This document shows, piece after piece, positions 45,217-57,240 of a DNA stretch of 64,000 nt. The position numbers and the translations under genes were made by a program. Numbering within the stretch: position 1 is the stretch's first letter; every line of letters starts with the position of its first letter. The DNA is taken from the NCBI GenBank assembly GCA_031763025.1, contig JASSKH010000026.1:8358408-8422407 (forward strand), given 5' to 3'. Origin of the DNA: Macrocystis pyrifera (taxonomy: Eukaryota; Sar; Phaeophyceae; Laminariales; Laminariaceae). The notes below the pieces were generated by a model that saw nothing but the letters and a program-made list of their open reading frames with translations, made no database searches and was not told the origin of the DNA.

Positions 45217-48200
45217 GACGAGGAGGCGATTCGAGAAATACTGAAGAAATCGGGGTTCCGAATTCGTTTCCGCTCGGTGGTAGCGACGCCTACGCGTGTC
45301 TGTGAACTCCTCAACGATGGCTGTCAGATTATCCACTACGTCGGTCACGGGGACGAGGATTACCTTTCGTTCGAGTCTGACAACGATCGGCATTGCGGAA
45401 TCATGGAACCGCTCAAGGTACCGCCGCCGCCTTTTTTGTCAATTTAAGTTGCTAATGTCAGGCTTGTTGCGAGTTCGTTTTAGCATGTCACGTTTTATTT
45501 GTGCAAATGTGGCGACCTTGACCCTTTTGAGTAGTGCACTGCACAGAAACCGAAATATGACACTTATTCCTAGTGTTTCTTCCTCACAACGAAAGTGCAG
45601 TCCTGAAGGGGTTAAGCTCTAATTTTGCCCGTCCGTCGAGCAGTAAAGGAAAACAAGAAGAAAAAAGTTGTGTATCGGAGGCGTTCGGCCTGAGAAGACT
45701 TGGAAGGCCGCGATGCACGCCTTTCGCGCGAATCTTGTTTCCAAAAATGACGTAATTTTAATACTTGGGCCACGGGATTATTCATCGGGATGCAATTTTG
45801 ATTTTGCTGAAGTCAGTGTTCGGGTGAGGTGTGGAGCTCCTCAAGTGAAAAGCCTCAGAAAAAATTAGGGTGAACCTCTATATCGTAGAACGCCTCTTCT
45901 CGACCTCACAGCAGATGTTTTATTTATTCTTATTTTTTTCGTCATGACCATGAGTTTTTCCCGTGGGGGCATCGGTGGAAAGGTTCTGATATCTCACGTT
46001 CCCCGTGTTTGTTGAGGCACGAACAATCGCTTGCCCCTCGGGACAATACAACGCCAAACTTGACACTCATATATACATTCCAGTGACACTGCCGTCGAAA
46101 AATTGCTAATTGCGCAACTCGCTTTTTTCTATTGCGCAGCTCCTTTTCTACCACTACTACTGTTGTAGGACCACGCCTCCGACATATTGCTGCACTGCTC
46201 CCACAGACGGAACGTGTCACATTATGAAGCAAAACCTGCATATTACCAGTGGTGAACCTTGAGCATTGCTTCCACAGAGAGCGTCAATAGCAGACGATGA
46301 GAATGTCAGTCGTGGGCTATTCACAACCTGGGCACCTCTCGCCTACCGCCAGGTGAACGTCCTCAAGAACCTCTTCAAATCGAAGCACGTGAGGACGTAT
46401 CTGGTCTTTGTCAGCTCGTGCTGCTCGGAATCGAGCGGGAAAGCTTTCGTCGATGCTGGGGTGCCGCACGTCGTAGCAGTCAAGGCAGGGGAATCGGTGG
46501 CCGGTAAGATGTCGGTGTACCCCCATGCGTCAAGAGTAGCTTGTTGAATATTTCCTGGACCATCCTTGAACCCACACGGGTGAAGCGCTGAACTCACGCA
46601 CATGTTTTTTTGCATTGGGCTATGAAGATAAGCAGCAAACAAACACGCGGCGTAAAAAAGGGAAAGTTGACGTGATGCAGGATGCAGCTATCATACCCTG
46701 CACGTTCGAATTCACCGTGACTGGTGCTGATTGTTGCCAGGCCATAAACCAAGACACCCCGGCCGTCAAGCATGAGGCTAGCACCACATACTGAGCGTGC
46801 TGATACCGTTCAGTACCGCCTTGAATTCTCCAGCGATACTTATCCAACAACCCGAGAGCGAAACGGAAGAATTATTTTTTCTCATTTTTTTACGAAACAC
46901 CTCGTCAAAGGTGACATAATGTATGTCACCTAGTACAGCAGCAGTGCACAGCCGCGCTTTACTCCCCAAGGAATGAACAATGAGCTCTTTTAGTTCCGTC
47001 GTTCATGTTGGTTCGTTGTTCGGCCGTGCAGTAGTTCCCCATGTACCCCGCCCTCATTTCCAACAGAACAACTCGCTTGCAGTACCACGAAAGCCCCTTT
47101 TCGCGATTTCGCGAGACACAGCATGGCCGTCTCTCGACGAGAGGGTTGACGTGGCTCGTCCGTTCGTCTGTTTGAAAAGTTCCTTGCCGCCGCCCAATTC
47201 CCTCGCGCTCTTCTACCGGTGTCGACAGACGAAGTGGCGCACTTGTTCGGGAGATTGTTTTACGGCGCGCTGTTGGGCCCACAAAGATACGGAGTGCAAG
47301 AAGCATTCGACAGGGCTTCCGTCGTAGTCTCGATCGAGGCTAACGCTAGAAACTCTGAGGGGCAGGGAGGACCTTTTGTTCTGCTGCCTCGCGGTGAGAA
47401 GAAGGGGCATTGATACGAAGACGAAGAACGTAAAACGCGTCCGTAGTCCCGTTAATATTGTTGCTGTACGGTGCTGAGCCAGTTTCTGAACATTGGTAAT
47501 CAGGCAAATACACCCGTTTTCGGTTGTGCTTTTTCTTTGTTGAAGTTTTGTTGGAGCACACCTGTAGGTTTTGAACGGTGCACAGCCGTTACGTGCCTCC
47601 AACGCTGTCCCACATAAGCTCCCGTTGCAATCTTCTTTCTTTGGGGCATAGGTTCTCCCACGTGTCGTTTTGTTGGACAAGGTTCTGTTCATGGGTGTCT
47701 TCCTTATTGACGCTTTGTCTTTGTCCCGCAGGACAGCTGGTCTAGAGCTGGTGTCTGTGTGCATATTTCAGCCGGATTGACATGGTTTGGTCTGTTATTA
47801 ACGCTGCAAACGTTTGTTAGGGCCACTCCTAACGAACAAAAAAAATCACGATTCGTGAGATTTTTGTCGTGAATCGTGATTTTTTTTGTCGTGAATCACG
47901 ACAAAAAAAATCACGATTCATGACGCCAATTTTTTCAGCTTTTCTCTAAAAAAAAAACAAAATCACGATTCGTGACATTTGTCGTGTCTCAAAATACGCC
48001 TGATCAAGGCACTACGCAACCCGCGTGCACTAACGGTATCCGATGGTCGGCATAGGGGCATGGCAGACTTTGCTTCGTACGCCGCTTGTGGGCAACGGGC
48101 GGCTACCCAAAGACACCGCTGGGCGCGGGCTAACGAGGAGGTTGTGGCCTCGAAATTTCCAAGAGGAGGAGCCACTGCTGGAAGGTAAACGCGAAAATGA

Positions 48201-49572
48201 CCTGGGGATGTCACAGGCCAGGCCGGGCCGACGGCCTGCGAGATGGAATCTCGCGAAACGAGCTTGGCCGACGGCCGGTGAAGTTGGAATCTCGCAGGCT
48301 GGGTCAGGCTTCGGCCCGCAATTCGAATATGTCACGGGCTGGGCCAGGTGCGGACGGCCCAGCCCGGCCTGGCCGTGCCCCACTCTCGAGAGTTTGCTCC
48401 ACACCCCCAAAAAAAACGTTGGGTTTGAAATATCAGAACTTAACTATTTGAAAATATCACGAAACGCGACGTTTTTCGGCTTTTTTCGTTAGAACTGAAA
48501 GGTCACGGATCGTGATCTTTTGGCACGCCTAAAAATCACGAATCGTGATTTTTTTTCGGTTCGTTAGGAACGGCCCTTAGCTGGGGTGGGGTGGGGGTAG
48601 GGGGCGATCAACGATCACTATTTTTCATCGGGGCATAACATATAGCGCGATATATTTCCAGCCGAGGAGCATCGTCTTCCCGTAGTATTTACGACGTACG
48701 GCTATTTATTTTGTTTTTTATACCCGGCTCAGTGGTAAGAGTTGCGATGGTTGGTCGCACTGTCCCTCCCGCGTGACGTGACGCAACGGCTTGTCACCCA
48801 TCACGCCTGCTTTCTGTATCGCAAGAAATAGGACGCCGTAAGCTTTTCCCAGGCAACACATGAATCACCCAACATCGTATTTTGTTTTTCTTCTTCCCGT
48901 TGATTATCTTCGCCTTTCTTTTCTCTTTCGCTCCTAGTCGTAACTCAGATCTGGGGTCACACAGCAAGCTCTCCTCTCCCCTCCCCACTACGATTCTTGC
49001 CTTCCTTTTTATCGCGAGAAGACTTCAGCCATTCCTTCTCTCGTCGACTCGCGTCGAAATGGACCCACCCACGCTACGCCCTCTCAGCAGTTGATTTATT
49101 TTCTGTCTGATTGTACGTAAAGAAATTCTCACCACGGTGGGATTGGAACTCACAGAATCAACTCTAGCAGGGTTCGAGGGTACCACTGAACCACCGGGGC
49201 GACCGGCTCTTGGAATACCTTTAATAGTATGTGTTTTTACAGTATTATTCGCTGTATACCTAGGTCATGGGATTACAATTCGGGTTGCAATTTCAGTTTT
49301 TCTCAAAGTCAGGCTTTCAGTTTTTTTTGTCACATGTGGTATGGAGCTCCCCTAAGCGATTAACGTCATAAACCGTAGGTGTGCTGTTAATACCCCTATT
49401 GAAGCACTGCGTCACACGCTTATGCCCTCGTCGTACAGGCGGAAACCACGACGATCCCATCCTCGACCAGGTGCCCAGAGGCGACTTCATCGAGGAAACC
49501 CTGCCCCTACCGGAAGTCCGTCCTTGTCTACCGCGTGCCCGACAGCCCCACATGGGCATACCGGCCCTTCAG
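45217..49572 (+). CDS. CHAT domain half (exons 1-4 of the fusion gene)
   Basis: Exon 1 (67 codons) starts DEEAIREILKKSGF and contains IIHYVGHGDEDYLSFE, with the GHG histidine motif of CHAT proteases. Exon 2 encodes TYLVFVSSCCSESSGKAF followed by VDAGVPHVVAVKAGESV, the strand with the candidate catalytic Cys and the following strand. Exon 3 completes ADEVAHLFGRLFYGALL, AFDRASVVVSIEA and GGPFVLLPR, the standard end of a CHAT domain. Exon 4 is a linker (GGNHDDPILDQVPRG) ending MGIPALQ. The order His then Cys and the spacing fit clan CD peptidases. The expected N-terminal strand and helix are missing, so at least one upstream exon lies before 45217. Confidence 0.85.
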
Positions 49573-52500
49573 GTGTGACGAGCGTGTTTGCTTCTTTGCT
49601 GCCTTTGTTTTTTAAAATAAAGCCGACGGAGTCATGAATAGTGTGCGACGTTGTGTGATACGGCAATTCTGTCTTGGCTGCGTATGGAGCTGGTGCTCTT
49701 GAATCGTTCGTTGCTGGTGTTGCCAATCGGTTGGGGCCGTTGTCTGCACAAGGTACTATTTGTTGGCCGCCTATAAGTCGCCGACTGGTTATTAGTTGGC
49801 TAGGTATGCTGGTTTGTTGCGTACAGTGTTGCGTACAGTGTTTTGCGGGGCTCTGCACCTTTGGTATATGTCTGACTGGCGCATTTGCGGCTGGATGTGT
49901 GTTTCTGCTGACGAAACATATTTAAGCTATTCATTTGACTTACTCCGCCACCCAAATAATAACTAGCCGTGAAGTCCAGCCACCCGACAGCTCTAGCTGT
50001 TTTTGTTGTTCTTTCGCGACAACTCTTGTACCGCGTTCCACATTGTTTTTACGGCGACCGCGATTCCAAACCCTTTTTGCGATAAGGCCGCGGGAATCCA
50101 GCGGTTGCCGCCCACGAGGGTCATGACTCACCGGCGTAGTCCCCGGTGTTGCAGTGTTAATCAAAGCGTGGGCGGTGAAAATGTCTCTTAAGCTATCGGG
50201 CAGCAAATACATACCAACGGGCGGCTGTTGAGACACAAAGCTGACATACGCACACGATAATGGACTCTCTTGGATCTTATGTGTCGCACGCCAGAAACTC
50301 TTGAAGCCGCTGCTATGCCCTTCGGTAGCATGCGTGACGGTGGTCGGCAAGCGCGGATCGGGTAAGACTCAGAGGGCTATCCAGCTGTGCAAGTACGTAC
50401 GAGAGCGGAGGAAGTTCGATGGGATGTTCTTCGTGAGGTGCGACAAAATCATGGAGAGCGCCGGCGTGTCTCCATCACGGGGTTGGGAGCCAGCACAGGA
50501 CCCCTGCTGGTTGGTAAGGGCGAATTCTGTATTACATACATATGTCTCCTGGGGTGTACGTTTTGTTTCAAGCCACTTTACTTTATCGTCTGTGACAGTC
50601 TTCTCGCGTCTGAAGTGTTTTTGGTCCTTGGGTTGTCGGAATGACTGTCGGAAGAGAGAAAAAAGCAATGTGAAACCTCCCCTTTGACTATGAATAGTCG
50701 CGCGCGCTGTACTGTCTGTGGATTGGGTGCTCCGCAAAGACCGTTGGTGGGCGGAATGGCCACCCTACTTACGCACTAGACCAATGACATTGGAGGCTTC
50801 GGGGCGCAACTTATATTTTTTAGAGTGTCAGGTCGTGCTCTATTCAGCAGTGCTGCGCAACGCGCTGTTTATCTCGGCACGTTGTTCGCCTTTGTGTGTA
50901 CTTAAGGGTTTATGGCTTGGTGCTTGCCTTTCTAGCACCGGACTTATGGGATGCTGTACCGTCACCATTCCTGAACCGGAAGAACGGGGCAAAGGGAAGA
51001 TCACAACGTACTTTGCAGTTCACCTCTTGGAATCACTTATCTTCTTTTTGCGTTCTGTCCGCGCGTCCTACATAGGATGGTGAGCGCTCCCCTTTAGTGG
51101 ACGCCATTAATTATAATCCAAACGTTTGACGCGTCTCAACCCACCGTGAATGGCGCGCAGATTGGACGAGCCGTTGGGATGAACCCCCCCCCAAGCTCCG
51201 TCCAACAGCTGGCCGATCACCTCTTCAGCCGGAATGAGGGGGGTTCCCATCCTCGCACTGTAAGCGGGATGTGCTGCCTGTAGATTGCTGTTGTTTTTTT
51301 TTTCGTCGGTGCCTGCTGTTACCGCTGGTGTCTCGCGTGGCTTCCTGTGGTTCTATATAAGTCATATCGACCGCGCCTGCTTCGTATGGTTCCACCTCAC
51401 ATAGGCTTGTTCTTATCTCGCGATGCTGCCGCGGAAACGGATATGTTCTTATTGTGTGCGCTGTCGGCGTGCTTGTGCTTGGGGTCGTTCTCCGTCTGTA
51501 CTCGCGCGCGCACGACCCTCACCCAGAGGTTTGGGTAGCTGACGCCGTGAGTGATTTCTGCTTTTCATCGATTGTCATTCGGTCCCCAACGTTACCGTGA
51601 TGCGGCCCACATGTAGCGTATCGAGCACGTAGTCGGTGACTTTAGGCATGTAGGGGTGTTGTTCGTGATAGAGGTGTCTCCGCCAACACTTGAAAGGTAT
51701 ACCTTTGGACGCCCGCGAATTTGCGTCAGCCGCGAGCACGCAAGAGACCATTGCCAAACAGCCCCTGTAACCAGAAGGAAAAATAACGACTACACGTAGA
51801 ATTGACTACTTATTTCGTATTTTTGGTTAGCGCCGCGGTCGCGGTAGTGTGGGTTGCACTTTCTTGGGGGAGGGGCTAGCAGGTGAGTGGATTTTCAGGG
51901 CGTGTATCTCGCACACGTGGGAACAGCCCATTTGCTTAGTGAGGGGTAAATAATGTTGCGTTTCGGTGTGCCCAACTAGCCGTTCGTCGTCCGCGCATTC
52001 TGTCTCAAAGCGTACGGGAGCGCGTTATACTGCTCCATGGTGCTGGGCTTGAGATCGTTTTATTTAGCTTGTCCAAGCCTGCGTCACGTCTAATTGGTGT
52101 GTTTAATTCGCTCGACGGTGACCATAGGCCCGTCGGCTGTAGCTCTAGGGCGGTAGAATCGTCATTTCACGTTTCTCTGCCTCTTTTGTCGACAATGTCG
52201 TTGTCAGGTTCTCCTCGTCCTGGACGGCGTTGACGCGCTGGTCGAAGAATGGGATCGGGATGCGCGAGGCAGATTCTTCGACTTTGCGAGCTCCCTCTGC
52301 TCCAGGCAAGACTCCTACACGCTGAAGCTGCTTGTGACAAGCAGCTTCAGGGTGGACCACGATTCGTACACTTGCTTCGAAAGTGGTCGCGAACAGGTGA
52401 AGGTTGAGCTTGCACTGTAGTAGAAGGAAGGGAGGGGGGGGATGTCAACCACAGTCCATGCAGGCAACATGCATGTTTTTCTTGACCATCGAAAGAGGCG

Positions 52501-53916
52501 TGGTCGGCGTTGCATTCCCATTTTTCGTTTGTTTTGGAGGAGGGATCCTCCTGCGGAGAACCCTTTTTACCCCAACCGAACCGTCTTCTATGCGGGCACG
52601 TGTTACTGATTGTTTGCGAAGCGTTTGCGAGGCGAGAGAATACAGAAAAGCAAACAATGCCTTTCATCTGTTTTTGTTTTTATTTTTGGTGAGTTGGCTG
52701 TGTTGCCACGGGTCCTGTCTTTCCTCCCTTCCACCAAGGTTATTTCGACACTAGACAAGTGGCCGGGACCCCCCCCCCCGCTCGCACAACATGGACGTGA
52801 AAAAAATCCTTGTGGAGACGATGAAGACTGTAGCACACCTTAAGAGTACCAAATTAGGAGATTGTCGACACCTTGCGAGGTTAGCTACATTGTTCAAAGC
52901 CTCCACAATGTAGCAAACCCCACAAGGTGTCGACAACGACTCGATTCGGTACTCCTCATGGTGAGCTACATTGTTCAACGTCTCCGCAAAGGTTTGTTTA
53001 CGCCCACATTGTGGAGCGGGGGTCGCGGCCGCCTGTGCACTTACGCCAGCTTGATCATGTTAATGCACAGGCCGTCATTTGGTTGTAGTTCGTTGAATCG
53101 AACCATTGCCCATTTGAGGTCCCTTCCACGAACCCTCCGGTTGAATGGCTGAAAATACGATAATACAAAAAAGCATGCCTTGTAGCCGGTCTGCCGAGGG
53201 AATATTGCGCTACACGTTCGGTCGGTTTTCTGCGGTGGTCGGCGAAGTAGATGGCCTAGATCAGCGCTAGCCACGCACGACAGGACGAGAGACAACATAC
53301 CGCAGGCACACAACTGGCGGGCCAGCCTGCTACAATATCAATAGTAAACTACTCTCCCCGCTACCTCGCCCACCCCGTATTTGCCCATGTTGCTCCTATC
53401 CCCTCATTCCGATACCTATCGATCATAAGCATGACCATTGCCCGTTCTTGTGCTCGGTTTGATGGCCTCGCGGGGAAATAGGTAGTGACCATAGCACCTC
53501 TGGAGGGCACGGACCCCGCCCAGCTGTTTCACGACGCTGTTTCACGGCCATTGACACGGGTTGAGGTCGGCATTGATCCGGGCTTCTCGCGCAAAGAATT
53601 GTTGGAGGCGTTGCTAGGGCGCCTTGAAGAGGCGAGGGGGCATCCAGGGACATTGGTGAGGGACGCTCTTGCTGGTGGTTTAGAGCAGACGGTGTATGTT
53701 TCGGCTGATGTACAGTAGTTACCGATGCTGCTGATGCTGATGCTTCAACTCAAACTTATCCTCGTCCGCGTCATTGCGATTAGCATTGATCCAAGAAGAG
53801 GAGACAACTACCAGTACCTTTTTTCCTTTCCTTCTGACCGCTTGTTTTCATGGTTTTCCCGGCTTTCACTTTTCGGAATCAAGCTCGTGAGTCGGGAGAT
53901 GTCCGCGCGCGCGCGT

Positions 53917-53971
<55 letters not shown>

Positions 53972-54254
53972 AAAAAACCTCGATGCAAGAAGAAGACGGG
54001 TGAAAGCACCCGTTCCTTTACAAACGTTTCCGATCGCCTCGGCGCACGACGTATCCGCCCCTGGTGCAGTAGCAGCGTTTGCTCCAAACCCTAACCCCAA
54101 CACCCCAACCTGAAGCAACTTAACTGCCTGGTACTGCATACTGAGCTGTTTCGGCTACCCATGCACACGCGCCTTCTTGTTTTTAGGTGACCCTTGCTTC
54201 GACAATTCACGACGTTGACTTGCGCTCAGCTTCCTTCGTAGAGAAGGCAGCCAG
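45217..54254 (+). CDS. CHAT protease - NB-ARC/STAND NTPase fusion gene (partial, at least nine exons)
   Basis: Exons read from splice signals and conserved motifs: 45217-45417, 46353-46503, 47229-47393, 49439-49572, 50295-50513, 51161-51259, 52208-52396, 53482-53655 and 54187-54254. All introns start GT and end AG, and all joins keep frame (phases 0, 1, 1, 0, 0, 0, 0, 0). Exons 1-4 encode a caspase-like CHAT domain with its His and Cys motifs. Exons 5-9 encode a P-loop NTPase with Walker A, Walker B and an NB-ARC-type GxP motif. No stop or frameshift falls inside. The first exon(s) and the 3' end were not identified. A possible continuation at 54697-55027 fits the phase but has no recognisable domain. 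The product is likely a cytosolic nucleotide-gated switch controlling a protease, by analogy with STAND immune receptors; substrate and trigger unknown. Confidence 0.82.
45522..45611. mobile_element. MITE-2 (piggyBac-like) copy in intron 1 of the CHAT-NTPase gene
   Basis: CCCTTTTGAGTAGTGCACTG at the left after TTGA; AGTGCAGTCCTGAAGGGG at the right before TTAA. About 90 bp. Confidence 0.75.
47820..48576. mobile_element. Harbinger-like MITE in intron 3 of the CHAT-NTPase gene
   Basis: 757 bp with ends GGGCCACTCCTAACGAAC and, on the other strand, GGGCCGTTCCTAACGAAC. It is flanked by TTA on both sides (47817-47819 and 48577-48579), as in PIF/Harbinger. Subterminal blocks consist of repeated ATCACGATTCGTGA palindromes. 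The centre (about 48200-48390) is GC-rich with GGCCGACGGCC repeats. No transposase. Confidence 0.88.
48876..49207 (-). mobile_element. SINE-2 copy with tRNA-like head, in intron 3
   Basis: Minus strand from about 49207: GGTCGCCCCGGTGGTTCAG, A-box-like GGTTCAGTGGTA and B-box-like GAGTTCCAATCCC. Then a 230 base body with GTCGACGAGAGAAGGAATGG, GAAGTCTTCTCGCGATAAAA and GGCGAAGATAATCAACGGG. Fullest copy of the family in the window. Confidence 0.82.
50295..54254 (+). CDS. NB-ARC/STAND NTPase half (exons 5-9 of the fusion gene)
   Basis: Exon 5 has Walker A in TVVGKRGSGKTQRAIQLC, then FDGMFFVRCD. Exon 6 (33 codons, IGRAVGMNPPPSSVQQ to GGSHPRT) is the helical segment before Walker B. Exon 7 starts VLLVLDGVDALVEEWD (Walker B) and has LKLLVTSSFR (sensor-like RNBS-B position). 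Exon 8 has VVTIAPLEGTDPAQLF and ends GHPGTL, the GxP motif of NB-ARC. Exon 9 (VTLASTIHDVDL) follows. Exons 5-8 each encode whole codons (219, 99, 189 and 174 bases). No TPR, LRR or WD40 repeats were found downstream before repeat DNA resumes at about 55.1 kb. Confidence 0.83.
52845..52953. mobile_element. Foldback element in intron 7 of the CHAT-NTPase gene
   Basis: A 109 bp inverted repeat from AGTACC to GGTACT, with stem blocks TTGTCGACACCTTG / CAAGGTGTCGACAA and GCTACATTGT / ACAATGTAGC. A partial repeat of one arm follows at about 52960-52995. Confidence 0.75.
53919..53966. repeat. GA dinucleotide microsatellite in intron 8
   Basis: About 24 GA units followed by an A run. Frames through it (Arg-Glu repeats) are artefacts. 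Confidence 0.95.
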
Positions 54255-55027
54255 GTGTGGAAATATTTTATTTATGTTGGCGGCCGTGCTTATTGCCATG
54301 ACGTATATCTTGTTTTAGACATTACAGGGGTGATCAAGACGCCTTTCCTTTTGCTCGATGAGATTAGGTCAATATTTGTCGCCGTTGCTTGCACTGCTCA
54401 TCGGCATGTTGGCGTGCTGCCCGGGTGGACCGAGTTGGCATATAGGGAGAAAATGGGAGGGTTTAAGAATGCGGATCGGAAAAAAATTGTCGTGCAGCAA
54501 CCGTTCGTCCTCAGAAGGCGGTAGGTCCGTAGCGACAGATGGTGGGATACGCTGTCATGTTTCGTCTGCGGACGGAAGGCTCCTCGCTAGTTTTTTACAC
54601 TAAGAGATAACCCCCCACCTGCACCACCCCTGCCCTCCCTTTTGCACCTCGTTTCTTCCAAGCCTTTGGGAGTCGTTCCAATCGGCATCGAGACAGCATC
54701 CCCTCCGGAACGACGGTGGCACGCGCGGAACAAATCCCCACGGCCCCGGGGCGCGCGGCCACAACTACGCACGCTGTCCCCAGCAACACGACCCGAGATG
54801 GTCGTGTACCCGAGATGGCTCGTAGCTGGTGTGTACGCCTAGACTCGATTGCCGATGGCCGGTCAATACACAGTCAAAATAAAGGTTCGAGGCAAACCTA
54901 TAGCCACTGTCAGGTGACTTGTACGAGAAGCTTCAATAGAAGAGAAGAAGAAGATGGTGTGGTGACCCCAAGCCACAGTGTTGATTCATTTGCTCAGCTG
55001 GAAGCTGATGATGGTGAGCTAACGTAG

Positions 55028-57240
55028 AGTGAGCTCAAAGGGGAGCGGTGCGCGTGTGCGCTCACGGCTCGAAACAAAGGACGACCCCTACAATTCGTTA
55101 AAAAAACAAAAATAGGGAAATACCTTGCATTCAGGTCAATATAAAACAACACGGAGACCCGCAGTTCTACTGCTAAAAACTATGTAACTTGGGGTACGTA
55201 CTCATGACCTCTTGTAGCCTATGTTGTTACTTCAACCACAACTAAAACTATGCTACTGGTCCCGGCGGGATACTGAAGATACCCTGTCCATTATTTACCT
55301 TTGCACACGTACCAGGTACTGCTGTACATGTTCTGCTGTAGATTCTGTACGTACGTAATACAGTAGATCCACGATGCTGCTTGTTATTGAGACCTATTAT
55401 GCAATGTGTACGAGTGCACAGCAGTAGATATTGTAGGACTGCTGCTGCTGTATACTGCTATTACTCACAGACTGGAAAACTGTCCGTTGTACTTAGAATG
55501 CGTAAATGTATACCAGATGACGCAAGTGTTATCGAGTAACGACTATGATGGCTACTGACAAGTATCATCCCTAATACCTCCTCCCGTTAAGCATAAACTA
55601 TCTTACTCTGCGTTACATGCTAAAACTTCTCCAAAAGAAACACACGCAACATCAAGTGGTGATGTTGTCATTATTGGGAACAAACACTTGTACGTAATGT
55701 ACCTACATGAGTTCCAAGGAGTGAATTCAACACGTACAGGACAACAAAATAACCGAACATAGAATCGTTCTGTTCTTCTACTGTTGTAACACCTGCTTGT
55801 ATTAGATGGGTGTGTACCTGAATTATGGTTGCTACAGGAGTACCTGGTAGCCCTGTGTTATGCAGCAGCGACTGGATGATACTGGCTTCTGCTGTAATGG
55901 GTGTAATCCCTAATATTGCATTGCCCACTGCTGTTCTTACTGCATACGTGGCAACGTAGTATCTCTGTGGCGTAGCTTTGTGACCACAGAACTTGTATAG
56001 GATTGAAGAATCGGCACGGACACTGGTTGTGCTGGATATCGACGGGTAGAAAGAACGGTTTAATGTGAAGAACACACATGTCATCATACTGGACACGACA
56101 GGCATGACAGACACATTCTATGAAATAGAGAAACCAAAGAAAACAAAGAAGAGAAATCGAAAGAGAAAAAGAAAAAAGAAAAGAAACAAACTGCTATCGT
56201 GCCACCCCGCAGCAGGCAGGGGATGTGGCAGACACTTGAAAAGAACGAGCTGGAAAAAAAAGAAGAAAACACCAACTACTTGTAAACATAGTAAGACTAG
56301 GAACCAATGGAAAATAACAGGCCAACCAAAGCACAAAGCACCCTCCAGGTAGCGGCAGCAGTTTGTGGTACAAGTAGCATAGCCAGGTTCTCCTTGCTAG
56401 TCCGCCTGGTACCTACTTGCTACCCCTCTTCCCAAAAGGTCAAAATGAAAAACAAACCAATTCAGTCAGGTGGGATTTCTGGACGAAAACTGTACGTATT
56501 GATTGATGAGGCTGCCAGCGGACTCATATCACACAGCCCTGTTCCTTGCCCCTTTTGGAAACCTATAGGCAAAGCGAGCGAAATATTTGAAAGCACGGTG
56601 ATACCGCGCCCGTTTGGCATCTAGCGTGAGCGCGCAGCCCTTCTATAAATAGTAGTACCCGTATCACACGCCTGGTGAGAAAAGAACACACCCTCCGTGA
56701 GGAATTTCCGAGCCGATTTTCTGGGCAACAAGGGGGATTAGCCACGACGAAAATGACGGCTTTGGAAATATCTAAATGGGTGCGATATTTTCATACATAC
56801 TATACGTAGACGCATCGCTCGGCGCTTTGCACTGTCCTCATTGTCAAGAAAAAACAACTTGGAAAACCTTCCTAGGGGATGTGTTATGTTGTCACGTGTT
56901 ACAAAAAAGGGGTTTTCCGTACATATACGTATTACGATTGATTCATTATGTGCACCTCAGACACAGTTGAGACACTGAAACGTGTCACTGTCAGATATAA
57001 AAAAATGGGATCACAGAAATACATGGAAATAATAAGCTGATAACTACGGCGACGCGGTGTATGTGCTGTACGGACAGAGGGAAACCCGACCCCCGAGGGT
57101 GAAGAGATGGCCGAGGTAAGGGTAGGGGACGCACGTGTATCTGGCAGCTGGGAAGCAGTGCTTCGCTTCTTCTGGCTAAGATCTTCATTGATGGCGAGAT
57201 GTGAAGGTGTTACCTACTGAGCTATCGGGGTGAAAGATCG
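55028..57240. other. Repeat-rich intergenic stretch
   Basis: No supported gene. It holds short TACCAGGTA / CTGCTG motifs (55300-55460), an R4 copy (about 55975-56090), an A-rich Lys-encoding run (56110-56280) and the tRNA-like inverted pair at 57205-57275. Confidence 0.55.

Noticed and set aside
50718-51083. 121-residue frame in intron 5 as an extra exon of the CHAT-NTPase gene
   Set aside because: No NB-ARC-like motif, and exon 5 joins exon 6 in phase without it.
53725-54113. Arg-Glu repeat proteins
   Set aside because: Translation of a GA microsatellite inside an intron.
56065-56352. Lysine-rich 95-residue frame
   Set aside because: A-rich low-complexity sequence; the opposite strand gives a Phe/Ser-rich frame of the same kind.
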